64,000 nucleotides of DNA from Sphingorhabdus sp. EL138 (lineage in GTDB: Bacteria > Pseudomonadota > Alphaproteobacteria > Sphingomonadales > Sphingomonadaceae): the NCBI RefSeq assembly GCF_945862485.1, contig NZ_CAMAYF010000001.1, positions 89,401 to 153,400 on the forward strand. Reading direction: 5' to 3'. Under the pieces are notes generated by a model. That model did not search any database. It saw only the letters and a program-made list of their open reading frames with translations, and was not told where the DNA came from. Of the stretch, positions 44,693-53,806 are shown one piece after another. The position numbers were made by a program, and so were the translations under genes. The first letter of the stretch is position 1; each line of letters opens with the position of its first letter.

Positions 44693-47311
44693 ATGACAAC
44701 GCGTATGCTTATCGACGCGCGTCACCGGGAAGAAACCCGGGTCGCAGTCGTAACAGGAAACCAGATTGAGGAATTTGATTTTGAATCAGCCGAGCATAAG
44801 CAGCTCAAAGGCAACATCTACCTCGCAAAAGTAACCAGGGTCGAACCATCGTTACAGGCGGCTTTCGTCGACTATGGTGGCAACCGTCACGGATTTTTGG
44901 CGTTTGCCGAAATTCATCCGGATTATTACCAAATCCCTCGGGAAGATCGCGACCGGTTGTTGGCCGAAGAAGCCGAAGCTGCTGCTGAAGAAGCCGCACT
45001 GCGTGAGCAGGAAGAAGAAGAGAGCGACGAGCCTTCTGATATCATGCAAGGTTTTTCGGAACGTGACGACGACATAACGGATCTTATTGAGGTCGATAGC
45101 GACGACAGCATCGATACCATCGACATAACGGAGGGTGAGGAACCCGACCTTGGTGGTAACGGGGACGATCTCGACGAGAACGAACGTGGCGACCAGCAGG
45201 GCGAAAATGGCCGCAACAACCGTCGCCGTCGTGGTCGCGGTGGTCGAAATGGCGAAGGTCGCGCACCTAAGGCAAGCGATGAAGTGCGCGCTAAGCGTAT
45301 GAACTTGCGCCGCCGTTATAAGATTCAGGACGTCATTCATCGTCGTCAAGTTTTGCTCGTTCAAGTTGTTAAGGAAGAACGCGGCAACAAGGGTGCTGCG
45401 CTCACCACATATTTGAGCCTGGCGGGTCGTTATTGCGTCTTGATGCCAAACACGTCGCATGGCGGCGGTATCAGCCGTAAAATCCACAGCGCAGCCGACC
45501 GTAAGCGTTTGAAGACGATCATTTCTGATCTCACTTTGCCATCAACCATGGGTTGCATCATCCGTACCGCCGGGCTTGCCCGGACGAAGCCTGAAATCAA
45601 GCGCGATTTTGATTATCTGGCGCGCCTGTGGGACGAAATCCGTGAGCGCACACTACGCGGTGCTGCACCCATGCTGATCCACACTGACAGCGACCTTATC
45701 AAACGTGCTATCCGCGATATCTACAATAAAGATATTGACGAGGTGTTCGTTGAGGGACCCGACGGGTACAAGGCCGCCAAGGACTTCATGAAGTTGCTTA
45801 TGCCAAGCCATGCCAAGCGTGTGCAGCATTATGCCGATCCAGTGCCATTGTTCCAACGCTATCATGTCGAAGATCAGTTGAACGCGATGTATCAGCCGAT
45901 CGTTCAATTGAAATCCGGAGGCTACATCGTCATCAACCCGACTGAGGCCTTGGTTTCGATCGACATCAACTCAGGCCGTTCGACCAAGGAACATGGTATT
46001 GAACAAACCGCGCTTTCCACCAATTTGGAAGCTGCGCGCGAGATTGCTCGTCAGTTGCGCCTGCGCGATATGGCTGGCCTTGTGGTCATCGACTTCATCG
46101 ATATGGAGCATCATTCGAACGCCCGCAAAGTCGAGCGCGCGATGAAAGAAGCATTGAAGCATGATCGCGCCCGCATTCAGGTCGGTCGTATTTCCAGCTT
46201 TGGCCTGATGGAAATGAGCCGTCAGCGTCTGCGCACCGGCGTACTGGAGGCATCGACCCGCGAATGTCCGCATTGTGAAGGCACTGGCCTCGTCCGCACC
46301 GCATCGTCGGCGGCATTGTCCGCACTGCGCCTCATCGAGGACGAGGCTGCAAAGGGTCAAGGCAACCAGATCGTTTTGCAAGCAAGCCAAGAGGCAACTA
46401 TTTATTGCCTCAACAACAAGCGTGCCGAATTGGCAGCGATCGAAGAACGCTATCATGTCCGCGTCCTGATAGTGCCGAATGGCGAGACCGAGGGTGCAAA
46501 GCTTGCTGTTTCCAGTTCCGGCCCGCGTCCAGAGCGTCCTGCGGAACTACCGCCGATTATCGACCTCGACGATGACGACATTGAAGACGACATCGAAGAT
46601 TTCGACGACGAGGCTGAGGCACTCGAGGAAACCGCTCGTGAACCACGTCGCGCCCGCGAAGAGCGTCCACGCGAAGAGGGTGAAGGCGGAGAAGGCCGTA
46701 AACGCAAGCGTCGGCGCGGCCGCCGTGGTGGCAAGGGCCGCGACCGTGATGGCCGTCTTGAAGGCGAAGATGCTGTTGCAGGCGGAAATGAGAGTTCGGC
46801 AGAGCGCTCGGAAGATAATGACATAGCTCAAGCCCCTGAAGCTGATTCGGACACTAAGCCAAAGGCACGCCGTGGACGTCGCGGTGGCCGAGGTCGCGAC
46901 CGTCAGGAGACTGGTGTTGACGCCATTGTTGATACGTCAACACCTGTCGAAGCCGAAACGTCTGCAGACCCAGAAGCTGCGCAAGAAGCCGATGCCAAGC
47001 CAAAGCGCCGTAGCCGCGCCAAGCCAAAGGCCGACGCGGTTGCTGATACAGCTACAGACGCGCCTGCAGAGGCTGCGGCGGAGCCCGCTGCAAAGGTAAA
47101 GGCCCCAGCCAAGCCACGCGCCAAGACAAAGGCAACACCGGCGGTTGCTGAAGTCCCGGCCAAAGAAGCAGTCGAAGCACCAAAGACCAAAGCCCCACGC
47201 AAAAAAGCAGCTGCAAAAGATACTGCGAAAGATGTAGCATCCACGCAAGTGGACAGTGCCCCTGAAGACGGCACGCCCCGCACAGGTTGGTGGCAACGCA
47301 CCTTTGGTTAA
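44693..47311 (+). CDS. rne: Ribonuclease E
   Basis: The 872-residue endonuclease and degradosome scaffold. The S1 domain (GNIYLAKVTRVEPSLQAAFVDYG near 40) is interrupted by an acidic then RG-rich insert of about 130 residues (roughly 90-215) before RGNKGAALTTYLSLAGRY. Catalytic aspartates are in LVSIDINSGRSTK near 425 and VVIDFIDMEHH near 468. The zinc-link CPHCEGTG near 525 allows tetramers. The C-terminal half is disordered with Arg-rich RNA-binding patches (RKRKRRRGRRGGKGRDRDG) and Ala/Lys repeats, ending GWWQRTFG, a probable degradosome contact. GGAG 8 bases before ATG 44693 sets the start; GTG 44672 is rejected. Confidence 0.95.
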   Translation: MTTRMLIDARHREETRVAVVTGNQIEEFDFESAEHKQLKGNIYLAKVTRVEPSLQAAFVDYGGNRHGFLAFAEIHPDYYQIPREDRDRLLAEEAEAAAEEAALREQEEEESDEPSDIMQGFSERDDDITDLIEVDSDDSIDTIDITEGEEPDLGGNGDDLDENERGDQQGENGRNNRRRRGRGGRNGEGRAPKASDEVRAKRMNLRRRYKIQDVIHRRQVLLVQVVKEERGNKGAALTTYLSLAGRYCVLMPNTSHGGGISRKIHSAADRKRLKTIISDLTLPSTMGCIIRTAGLARTKPEIKRDFDYLARLWDEIRERTLRGAAPMLIHTDSDLIKRAIRDIYNKDIDEVFVEGPDGYKAAKDFMKLLMPSHAKRVQHYADPVPLFQRYHVEDQLNAMYQPIVQLKSGGYIVINPTEALVSIDINSGRSTKEHGIEQTALSTNLEAAREIARQLRLRDMAGLVVIDFIDMEHHSNARKVERAMKEALKHDRARIQVGRISSFGLMEMSRQRLRTGVLEASTRECPHCEGTGLVRTASSAALSALRLIEDEAAKGQGNQIVLQASQEATIYCLNNKRAELAAIEERYHVRVLIVPNGETEGAKLAVSSSGPRPERPAELPPIIDLDDDDIEDDIEDFDDEAEALEETAREPRRAREERPREEGEGGEGRKRKRRRGRRGGKGRDRDGRLEGEDAVAGGNESSAERSEDNDIAQAPEADSDTKPKARRGRRGGRGRDRQETGVDAIVDTSTPVEAETSADPEAAQEADAKPKRRSRAKPKADAVADTATDAPAEAAAEPAAKVKAPAKPRAKTKATPAVAEVPAKEAVEAPKTKAPRKKAAAKDTAKDVASTQVDSAPEDGTPRTGWWQRTFG

Positions 47312-47336
47312 GTAGCGATTTGAATTACGTTAATAT

Positions 47337-47370
47337 AGCCCCGCCCGTCCCTGACTGGTGGGGCTTCTTT
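47337..47370 (+). terminator. Terminator after rne
   Basis: AGCCCC and GGGGCT form a six-pair stem with a 17-base loop, followed by TCTTTTTG. It starts 26 bases after the rne stop. Confidence 0.6.
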
Positions 47371-47421
47371 TTGTCTCATTTCTTCATTGCGCGTTCATGC
47401 AGTTCGGGCCATTCAACAGAA

Positions 47422-48789
47422 ATGGGTATTTTCACGCTTCGCGACGTACGGACAATATTTGTCCTGTTTCTTGCCGTTCTGGTGTCCGTGCGCCCCGTCA
47501 TGGCGCAGTCGATTTTACGCGATGCGGAGACCGAAGCCTTTTTCGAAGAGATTTCCGCGCCTTTGATTGAGGCGGCTGGACTTGATCCCAAAAATGTTGA
47601 GATAATCCTTATCAACGACAAATCGATCAACGCCTTTGTCGCCGGAGGGCAAGCAGTTTACATCCACAGTGGCTTAATCGACGCCGCCACAACCGCAAAT
47701 GAAGTCCAAGGCGTGATTGCGCACGAGCTAGGTCATGTTGTCGGAGGCCATGTCGTGCGTTTCGACGAGGGCGTTTCAGCCGCCAGCGGTATTAGCATCG
47801 CAAGCCTCATTCTCGCAGCAGCAGCCATTGCGGCAGGCGCTGGCGAGGCCGGCATGGGCATATTGTCCGCTGGTCAGCAGGCCGCGATGGGCAAGTTTTT
47901 GGCCTACAGCCGCGGGCAAGAAGGGACAGCCGATGCGTCAGGTGCGAAATATTTGTCAAAGGCAGGGATATCAGGCCGCGGTTCAATAAGCTTCTTCAAA
48001 AAGCTGCAGAATTTTGAATTCCGCCTCGGCATCCCGCAAGAGGATAGCTACGGCCGCACACACCCATTATCCGGTGAGCGTATTGCGATTCTGGAGGACA
48101 CATATTCAGCAGACCCTTCGTGGAACGCGCCGCTCAACCCCAAATGGGAAAGTGATTTCAAGCGCGTCAAAGCAAAGTTAACTGGCTATCTCGCTGACCC
48201 AACGGCGACGATGCGGGATTATCCTGAGACCGACACATCGGTGTCTGGCCGCTATGCGCGCGCTTATGCGTGGCACAAGTCGGCTTATCCGCAAAAAGCG
48301 CTGGATGAATCATCCGCCCTTGTCGCCTCAGCACCCGAAGATCCCTATTTCCTCGAACTGCATGGGCAGATTTTGTTGGAATCGGGGCGCCCTACCGATG
48401 CGGTTGCACCATTGCGTAAAGCCGTAAACCTGACTGGTAACCAACCATTAATCGCGGCAATCTTCGGACATGCATTGATCGCTACAGAAGACAAAACGCA
48501 ACTTGATGAAGCGGCGCAGGTGTTAAAAGCTGCCGTTACCAAAGATAACCAAAACCCGTTTGCTTGGTATCAGCTTGGCGTCGTCTATGCACAAAAAGGC
48601 GACACGGCGCGCGCCGCACTCGCCAGCGCGGAACGTTATATGATGGAAGGCGCACCACAATTCGCGTTGCCCAATGCGCAAACCGCAATGGCTGGGCTGC
48701 CCGAATTTTCACCGGATTGGATCCGCGCGCAGGATATCAATATGGTAGCCGAGGCACAGCTTGCACAGTTGAAGAAGCGCCGCCGCTAA
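47422..48789 (+). CDS. Periplasmic M48 family metalloprotease with TPR domain (BepA-like)
   Basis: The 455-residue protein starts MGIFTLRD at ATG 47422; the ribosome site is weak, and the upstream frame overlaps the rne terminator. A signal peptide ends VRPVMAQ near 29. The zinc motif HELGHVVGGH is near 98, and a third ligand glutamate lies in SRGQEGTADASGAKYL near 170. A hydrophobic hairpin follows the zinc site. The C-terminal third is TPR-like (ALDESSALVASAPEDPYFLELHGQ and later repeats). The layout matches BepA/YfgC, which cleans up misassembled outer membrane proteins. It is followed by a DsbA-like gene 40 bases downstream. Confidence 0.88.
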   Translation: MGIFTLRDVRTIFVLFLAVLVSVRPVMAQSILRDAETEAFFEEISAPLIEAAGLDPKNVEIILINDKSINAFVAGGQAVYIHSGLIDAATTANEVQGVIAHELGHVVGGHVVRFDEGVSAASGISIASLILAAAAIAAGAGEAGMGILSAGQQAAMGKFLAYSRGQEGTADASGAKYLSKAGISGRGSISFFKKLQNFEFRLGIPQEDSYGRTHPLSGERIAILEDTYSADPSWNAPLNPKWESDFKRVKAKLTGYLADPTATMRDYPETDTSVSGRYARAYAWHKSAYPQKALDESSALVASAPEDPYFLELHGQILLESGRPTDAVAPLRKAVNLTGNQPLIAAIFGHALIATEDKTQLDEAAQVLKAAVTKDNQNPFAWYQLGVVYAQKGDTARAALASAERYMMEGAPQFALPNAQTAMAGLPEFSPDWIRAQDINMVAEAQLAQLKKRRR

Positions 48790-48829
48790 AAAGCTGGCAG
48801 AATATGTATGGCGCAGCTAATCAGCATCC

Positions 48830-49654
48830 ATGAATGAACAAGCGCCAACTCGCCGGATTATCATCGCAGCCATCATTACAGGATTAGCGATCTTAATTGC
48901 CTTGGCGGCCTATATCTTTTGGCCAAGTGTCGCCACGGTTCACCCTTCTGATGCTGCACCTGTCGCTGAAGACGCTGCAAAATCGGCCGACGAGGCTGTT
49001 GCTGCTGCCGGCATGTCGCCTGCTGACCGCAAGGCGACGGAGGCATTGGTGAAAGCCTATATCCTGGAAAATCCAGAAATCATTACCGACGCCGTCGCCA
49101 TTTTGCAGCAACGCGAAGTCGCACAACGCCTATCTGCAGCAGGAGATGACATCACCAAGCCCTTCCCCGGAGCCGAAGCGGGCAACCCTCAGGGCGACGT
49201 GACGATCGTCGAATTCACCGACTATAATTGCGGATTTTGTCGGGCAAGCGTGCCCGATGTCCAGCGCTTGTTGAGAAGCGATGGCAACATCAGGTTGGTC
49301 TATCGCGAATTGCCGATACTCAGCCAATCTAGCCGCGACGCAGCCTTATGGGCGCTTGCGGCTGCGCGCCAAGGCAAGCACAAGGCATTTCATGATGCAT
49401 TGTTCGCCGGTGGCCGCGCTGATGAAGCAAATATCGTTGCCGCAGCGCGCACCGCAGGGCTGGATTTAGCCGCCGCGCGGACCTTCGCGGCCTCACCGCA
49501 AGCAAACCAGGAGATTGAGCGTAACTTGGCCTTTATGCAGCAAATCGGCTTCAACGGCACGCCGACATTCATTATCGGTGATCAGATATTGGAAGGCGCC
49601 TTGGGCTACGAGGCGCTGAAGCGCGCCGTCGAAAAGGCACGCCAAAAGGGCTGA
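48830..49654 (+). CDS. Membrane-anchored DsbA family thiol oxidoreductase
   Basis: The 274-residue protein has one N-terminal membrane helix (about 9-31) and then an alanine-rich linker. A helical oligomerisation segment (LVKAYILENPEIITDAVAILQQ near 70-90) is typical of the ScsC/Com1 group. The thioredoxin domain has VEFTDYNCGFCRASVPD near 125 with a CGFC active site, and the cis-proline loop GFNGTPTFIIG near 243. It likely oxidises or isomerises disulfides in the periplasm. Co-orientation with the M48 protease suggests shared work in envelope protein quality control. Confidence 0.88.
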   Translation: MNEQAPTRRIIIAAIITGLAILIALAAYIFWPSVATVHPSDAAPVAEDAAKSADEAVAAAGMSPADRKATEALVKAYILENPEIITDAVAILQQREVAQRLSAAGDDITKPFPGAEAGNPQGDVTIVEFTDYNCGFCRASVPDVQRLLRSDGNIRLVYRELPILSQSSRDAALWALAAARQGKHKAFHDALFAGGRADEANIVAAARTAGLDLAAARTFAASPQANQEIERNLAFMQQIGFNGTPTFIIGDQILEGALGYEALKRAVEKARQKG

Positions 49655-49666
49655 TTAGCCCTTTTT
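49644..49666. terminator. Bidirectional terminator containing two stop codons
   Basis: AAAAGGGCT and AGCCCTTTT pair perfectly over nine bases around GATT. The stem contains the end of the DsbA-like gene (TGA 49652-49654) and the stop of rlmE (TTA 49655-49657 on plus). T and A runs give a U tract both ways. Confidence 0.75.
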
Positions 49667-50341
49667 ACCTTGTGCAATCACATACCATTCAACCGAACCC
49701 TTGCGGCTTGCCGGCGGCTTTGCGTGTTTGACCGTCGTGAAGTTCGTCTTCAGGATGCTCAGCATTGCTGGATCCGTACCGCCTGCAAACACCTTCGCGA
49801 CAAAATCACCGCCTGGCACAAGGACCTTGATCGCAAAATCCACAGCGGCTTCCACTAGGCCCATCGTGCGCAAATGGTCGGTCTGCTTATGGCCGACGGT
49901 ATTGGCCGCCATATCTGACAAGATCAGGTCCGGTGCGCTGCCCAGTTCGGCGATCAACCGGTCGGGCGCGCTGTCATGCATGAAGTCCATTTCGAGCAGG
50001 ACAACCCCCTCAAGCGGATCTACGGGCAATAGATCAATACCGACAATGGCTGCCTTTGGTTGCTGCCGGCGCACCACCTGCGCCCATCCGCCGGGTGCAA
50101 CGCCCAAATCCACGACCGCCTTTTTGCCACGCAAAATATTGAATTTTTCGTCCAGCTCGACCAGCTTATACGCTGCACGGCTACGGTAGCCTTCGCCATG
50201 CGCGCGCTTCACATATGGGTCATTCAGTTGCCGTTCCAGCCAACGCGTCGACCCCGCCGTCCGCCGCTTGGCTGTTTTGACCTTTTGTTTACCAGCCAGT
50301 GTCCGACCGGAATTTTTACCACCAAAAAGATTATCTGCCAT
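49655..50341 (-). CDS. rlmE: 23S rRNA (uridine2552-2'-O)-methyltransferase RlmE
   Basis: The 228-residue FtsJ-family methyltransferase. The lysine of the catalytic set is in YRSRAAYKLVELDEKF near 56. The SAM motif is VVDLGVAPGGWAQVVRR near 76, the aspartate is in LILSDMAANTVGHKQTDH near 135, and the second lysine in GGDFVAKVFAGG near 175. A basic N-terminal extension (GKQKVKTAKRRTAGSTRW) is longer than in E. coli and probably binds rRNA. It acts on the large ribosomal subunit. Start is 3 bases after the ppx stop, in one operon. Confidence 0.94.
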   Translation of the reverse strand: MADNLFGGKNSGRTLAGKQKVKTAKRRTAGSTRWLERQLNDPYVKRAHGEGYRSRAAYKLVELDEKFNILRGKKAVVDLGVAPGGWAQVVRRQQPKAAIVGIDLLPVDPLEGVVLLEMDFMHDSAPDRLIAELGSAPDLILSDMAANTVGHKQTDHLRTMGLVEAAVDFAIKVLVPGGDFVAKVFAGGTDPAMLSILKTNFTTVKHAKPPASRKGSVEWYVIAQGKKG

Positions 50342-50344
50342 GTC

Positions 50345-51529
50345 TCAATCCCGCCGATTGCGGCGCTTGGCATCGCTGGCCATCAGCGCACGCAATATAC
50401 CTTCGCGAATGCCGCGATCTGCCACGCCCAGCCGTTCCCCGGGCCATATGTCAAAAATGGATTCCAATATCGCACAACCGGCCACTACCAAATCGGCTCG
50501 CTCTTGGCCAATCGTCGGAAATTCCGCGCGTCCGGCAATGTTGCGATGCGCCAGTTCACGGCTGATATCGCGCATAGCAGAGGTTGGCAGATGTAAACCA
50601 TCCACCGCACGCCGGTCATAGCTGTTAAGCTTCAAATAGACGCTGGCGAGCGTTGTGACGGTTCCCGACGTCCCCAACAGACGTCGATCGCCAACGTCTT
50701 CGGGTAAGCGGGCTGCAAAGTCGGCAAAACTAGCCATGACTTTGTCGCGCATGGATTGGTAGATTGCTCTTAACTGTTCCGGACCGTCGCCCTCCGTACG
50801 TTCGCTTTCCGTAAGCGAGACGACGCCCCAAGGCACGCTCACCCAATCAAGAATTTCAGGAATGGCATTGCTGGTAGACACAAGAACCAGTTCGGTTGAG
50901 CCACCACCGATATCAAAAATCAGCGCGGGTCCTACGCCCTCTTCCAACAGTGCGAAGCAGCCCATTACTGCCAGCCGCGCCTCTTCCTTTGGGCTGATTA
51001 TGTCGAGGTGGATGCCCGTCTCACGTTTAACCCGTTCGATAAACTGCACCCCGTTCACGGCCTGACGGCAGGCCTCAGTGGCAACAGATCGGGCCAGCAC
51101 CACGTTGCGTTTTCTGAGCTTTTCCGCACAAACGGCCAGTGCTTCAACCGCACGGTCCATGGCCTCATCGCTCATGCGGCCCGTGGCAGTCATCCCTTCA
51201 CCCAGACGGACAACACGCGAAAACGCGTCCACGACCGTAAAATCGTCGCCGCCAGCCCGCGCGATCAGCAACCGGCAATTGTTGGTGCCAAGGTCAAGCG
51301 CCGCATAGGCGGTTCGTTCAAACCAATTTCGGCGCAACGCAGCCTTGTCGCCCTGTGGCCCGCTGTTGCTAGCCGACGTTGAATTCTTCGGAGTGTCAGG
51401 ACGCACTGCGCCCTCGACCGAAGCCTGCTGCAACATTGCAGCCTTGGGTGCCGCATTCTTGCGACGGGACGAATTTCTACGTTTTCGTCCACGTCCTTTT
51501 TGCGGCGATGGTGCGACATTTTCGCCCAT
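50345..51529 (-). CDS. Exopolyphosphatase / guanosine pentaphosphatase (Ppx/GppA)
   Basis: The 394-residue ASKHA-fold phosphatase has the phosphate 1 loop AALDLGTNNCRLLIA near 77, IFDIGGGSTELVLVS near 207, and RLLGTSGTVTTLASVY near 295. The first 65 residues are a basic, low-complexity extension (GRGRKRRNSSRRKNAAPK) not needed for catalysis. Short single-domain length favours the alphaproteobacterial Ppx1-like form. It hydrolyses polyphosphate ends or pppGpp. Coupled with rlmE. Confidence 0.9.
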   Translation of the reverse strand: MGENVAPSPQKGRGRKRRNSSRRKNAAPKAAMLQQASVEGAVRPDTPKNSTSASNSGPQGDKAALRRNWFERTAYAALDLGTNNCRLLIARAGGDDFTVVDAFSRVVRLGEGMTATGRMSDEAMDRAVEALAVCAEKLRKRNVVLARSVATEACRQAVNGVQFIERVKRETGIHLDIISPKEEARLAVMGCFALLEEGVGPALIFDIGGGSTELVLVSTSNAIPEILDWVSVPWGVVSLTESERTEGDGPEQLRAIYQSMRDKVMASFADFAARLPEDVGDRRLLGTSGTVTTLASVYLKLNSYDRRAVDGLHLPTSAMRDISRELAHRNIAGRAEFPTIGQERADLVVAGCAILESIFDIWPGERLGVADRGIREGILRALMASDAKRRNRRD

Positions 51530-51659
51530 GGCCGATAACTCACTTCTTATTATCTATCCGGTCGAATGTGCCGCCGGTGCCTGAAGAGGACGCTACGCGC
51601 AGAGCGACAAAGTTTCAAGATTTTTGAACGCCCCCTCGGTAGCGCCATGATTCAGCGGG

Positions 51660-51688
51660 TTGACCGGCCATGGCCTCAGGCATATACG
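51660..51688 (+). promoter_or_regulatory. Promoter of the tRNA-Gln gene
   Basis: TTGACC at 51660-51665, 17 bases, TATACG at 51683-51688. Transcription would start near 51695, ten bases before the mature tRNA. Confidence 0.7.
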
Positions 51689-51704
51689 CTCGGACACACC
51701 CTGC

Positions 51705-51778
51705 TCCCCGGTCGTCTAACGGTAAGACTACGGACTCTGACTCCGTCTATTGAGGTTCGAATCCTTACCGGGGAACCA
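51705..51778 (+). tRNA. tRNA-Gln (anticodon CTG)
   Basis: Complete cloverleaf. The acceptor stem is TCCCCGG with CCGGGGA, the D stem GTCT with AGAC, the anticodon stem ACGGA with TCCGT and loop CTCTGAC. The anticodon is CTG at 51737-51739, and the T loop is TTCGAAT. The discriminator base is A at 51775 and CCA is encoded at 51776-51778. It reads CAG glutamine codons. Confidence 0.96.
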
Positions 51779-51839
51779 AGCTTCAGCGCGTGGCCGCAAC
51801 TCTTCCTTAGAACGTACCCGATCAGGGTCTCGCCGCCCG

Positions 51840-53090
51840 CTATTCGCTTCTCAACGCTTCAATAGGGGAGAGCCGCGATGCGCGGATAGCGGGATAGCCC
51901 CCGAATACTAGGCCGATAATAGCGGAAAAAGCGACCGCCATGATCGCCGTATCAAAGCCAATTGGCGCAGGGAATTCGGCGATGCGCTCAAAAATAGAGG
52001 CGGCCAATATGGCCAGCGACAGTCCAATGGCACCGCCGATTACGCACAAAACAGCCGCCTCCACCAGAAATTGGTTGCGAATGTCGCTCCGCTTTGCGCC
52101 CAATGCCATGCGAAGCCCAATTTCACGGGTGCGCTCTGTCACACTGACCAGCATGATGTTCATGATGCCGATCCCCCCGACCAGCAGCGAAATCGATGCA
52201 ATGGCGACAAGCACCGCCTGAAAAATTTGCGTTACTTCGCCGGTGGTTTCAGCAATTTCTGTCGTCGTGCGTACGGTGAACGGGTTAATTTTGCCTTTTG
52301 CTACGCGGTACCGATCGCGCAACAAACGCTCTATTTCCTTTTGCCCCGTAAGCAGCGAATCTTCATCTTCAAACCCGACTAAGATCAACGTTACATCGTC
52401 GGGCCCTTGCGTAGCTGTGGTCAACAAACGTTGGCGCAACGTCGTTATCGGAACGACGATTTGGTCGTCATTATCGTTGCCCAAATTGCTGCCCTTGCTT
52501 TCCAGAAGACCGATGACGGTGAACGGAACCCGGTTAATGCGAATAGTTTCACCAACCGGACTTGTTTCCGGGAACAATTTGCTGGCCACGGTTTCGCCGA
52601 TTACGGCGACCCGCGCCGCCGAACCAACATCGCTCTGTGTCAGAAATCGGCCCTCGGATGCCGTGATGTTAGAAACTGCGCCATATGCAGGGGTCGCACC
52701 AGTCGCCTGCGTCGTTGCACTTCGTCCTGGCGTCACAATCTGTACGCTGCTTCGGATTTGCGGCGCCACCGCGCTCACACCGGAAACCTCTCGCAGGATT
52801 GCGTCACCGTCGCGCTCGGTCAATCTGCCGCGATCGGTAGATCGTGGGGGACCGCTGCCGCTGTCGGGTTGCGGCACCACGATGGCCATGTTCGACCCCA
52901 AAGTCGCAATTTGCTGCGACACCGAAACCTGCGCGCCATTACCAACGGCCACAGCAAGTATAACGGAAAAGACACCAATCATGACGCCTAAAGTGGTCAG
53001 GATTGAGCGCATCAAATTGGTACGCAGCGCCGTCAGCGCAATCGCTACATTCACGCCCCACCCAGCAAGCGACGCAAGCAAGTCTTTCAT
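51840..53090 (-). CDS. MacB-like ABC transporter permease
   Basis: A 416-residue permease. The first membrane helix is near 28-50 (ILTTLGVMIGVFSVILAVAVGNGA), then a large periplasmic MacB_PCD domain of about 220 residues, then three C-terminal helices. The FtsX-type segment SVTERTREIGLRMALGA near 325 is conserved. The ATPase, which E. coli MacB carries in the same chain, is a separate gene here and overlaps this one by four bases. Together with the adaptor it forms a tripartite exporter of peptides, macrolide-like compounds or lipoproteins; no TolC-type gene is nearby. Confidence 0.9.
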   Translation of the reverse strand: MKDLLASLAGWGVNVAIALTALRTNLMRSILTTLGVMIGVFSVILAVAVGNGAQVSVSQQIATLGSNMAIVVPQPDSGSGPPRSTDRGRLTERDGDAILREVSGVSAVAPQIRSSVQIVTPGRSATTQATGATPAYGAVSNITASEGRFLTQSDVGSAARVAVIGETVASKLFPETSPVGETIRINRVPFTVIGLLESKGSNLGNDNDDQIVVPITTLRQRLLTTATQGPDDVTLILVGFEDEDSLLTGQKEIERLLRDRYRVAKGKINPFTVRTTTEIAETTGEVTQIFQAVLVAIASISLLVGGIGIMNIMLVSVTERTREIGLRMALGAKRSDIRNQFLVEAAVLCVIGGAIGLSLAILAASIFERIAEFPAPIGFDTAIMAVAFSAIIGLVFGGYPAIRASRLSPIEALRSE

Positions 53091-53806
53091 TCCGCACTGG
53101 CCCTGCGGCGAGACTTAACCCCCGCGTCCTCAATCACCTGCCCGTCGCGAAAGACAATCCGCCGCGCGGCATATTCGGCGATATCGGGTTCGTGGGTGAC
53201 AAGCACAACCGTAATGCCGTCGTCATTCAACTTCTGGAAAATACCCATAATGTCCAAGGATGTTTGGGTGTCCAGCGCGCCCGTTGGTTCGTCGGCCAGC
53301 AGCATAAGCGGGTCCGTCACCAATGCCCGCGCAATGGCCACACGCTGTTGCTGGCCGCCCGAAAGCTTCGCGGGCGTGTTCTGTAGACGATTGGCAAGGC
53401 CCATGGCCTCCAGCCTGTCCTGCGCGCGCGCGCGCCGCTCGGTATAGCCAACCCCCGCATAGATCAACGGCACTGCGACATTATCGAGCGCGCTGGTCCG
53501 CGCGAGCAGATTAAACTGCTGAAATACGAAACCGATCTTGCGGTTGCGTATTTCGGCCAGCGCATCGCTATCCAGAGATTTGGTATCAATCCCGTCCAAC
53601 AACAACGTGCCTGATGTGGGAATATCAAGGCAACCAATCATATTCATAAACGTCGATTTGCCAGATCCACTTGCCCCCATAATCGCGACAAATTCACCGC
53701 GCGAAATAGACAGCGACACATTATTAACCGCGTGGACAATTTCGCCGCCAATCGCATAATCCTTGACCAGATTATGCGTTTCAAGAAGCGGCGTTGTCAT
53801 CTTCAT
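53087..53806 (-). CDS. MacB/LolD-like ABC transporter ATPase
   Basis: The 239-residue ATPase has Walker A GASGSGKSTF near residue 44, Q-loop FVFQQFNLL, signature LSGGQQQRVAIARAL near 145, Walker B LLADEPTGALD, and the H-loop VTHEP. The class is the LolD/MacB type. ATGs at 53806 and 53800 are both possible; the first overlaps the adaptor gene by 26 bases. It energises the permease encoded downstream. Confidence 0.92.
   Translation of the reverse strand: MKMTTPLLETHNLVKDYAIGGEIVHAVNNVSLSISRGEFVAIMGASGSGKSTFMNMIGCLDIPTSGTLLLDGIDTKSLDSDALAEIRNRKIGFVFQQFNLLARTSALDNVAVPLIYAGVGYTERRARAQDRLEAMGLANRLQNTPAKLSGGQQQRVAIARALVTDPLMLLADEPTGALDTQTSLDIMGIFQKLNDDGITVVLVTHEPDIAEYAARRIVFRDGQVIEDAGVKSRRRASAE

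Noticed and set aside
44461-44769. A 102-codon frame in the rne leader
   Set aside because: No ribosome site, overlaps the rne start out of frame, and composition looks random.
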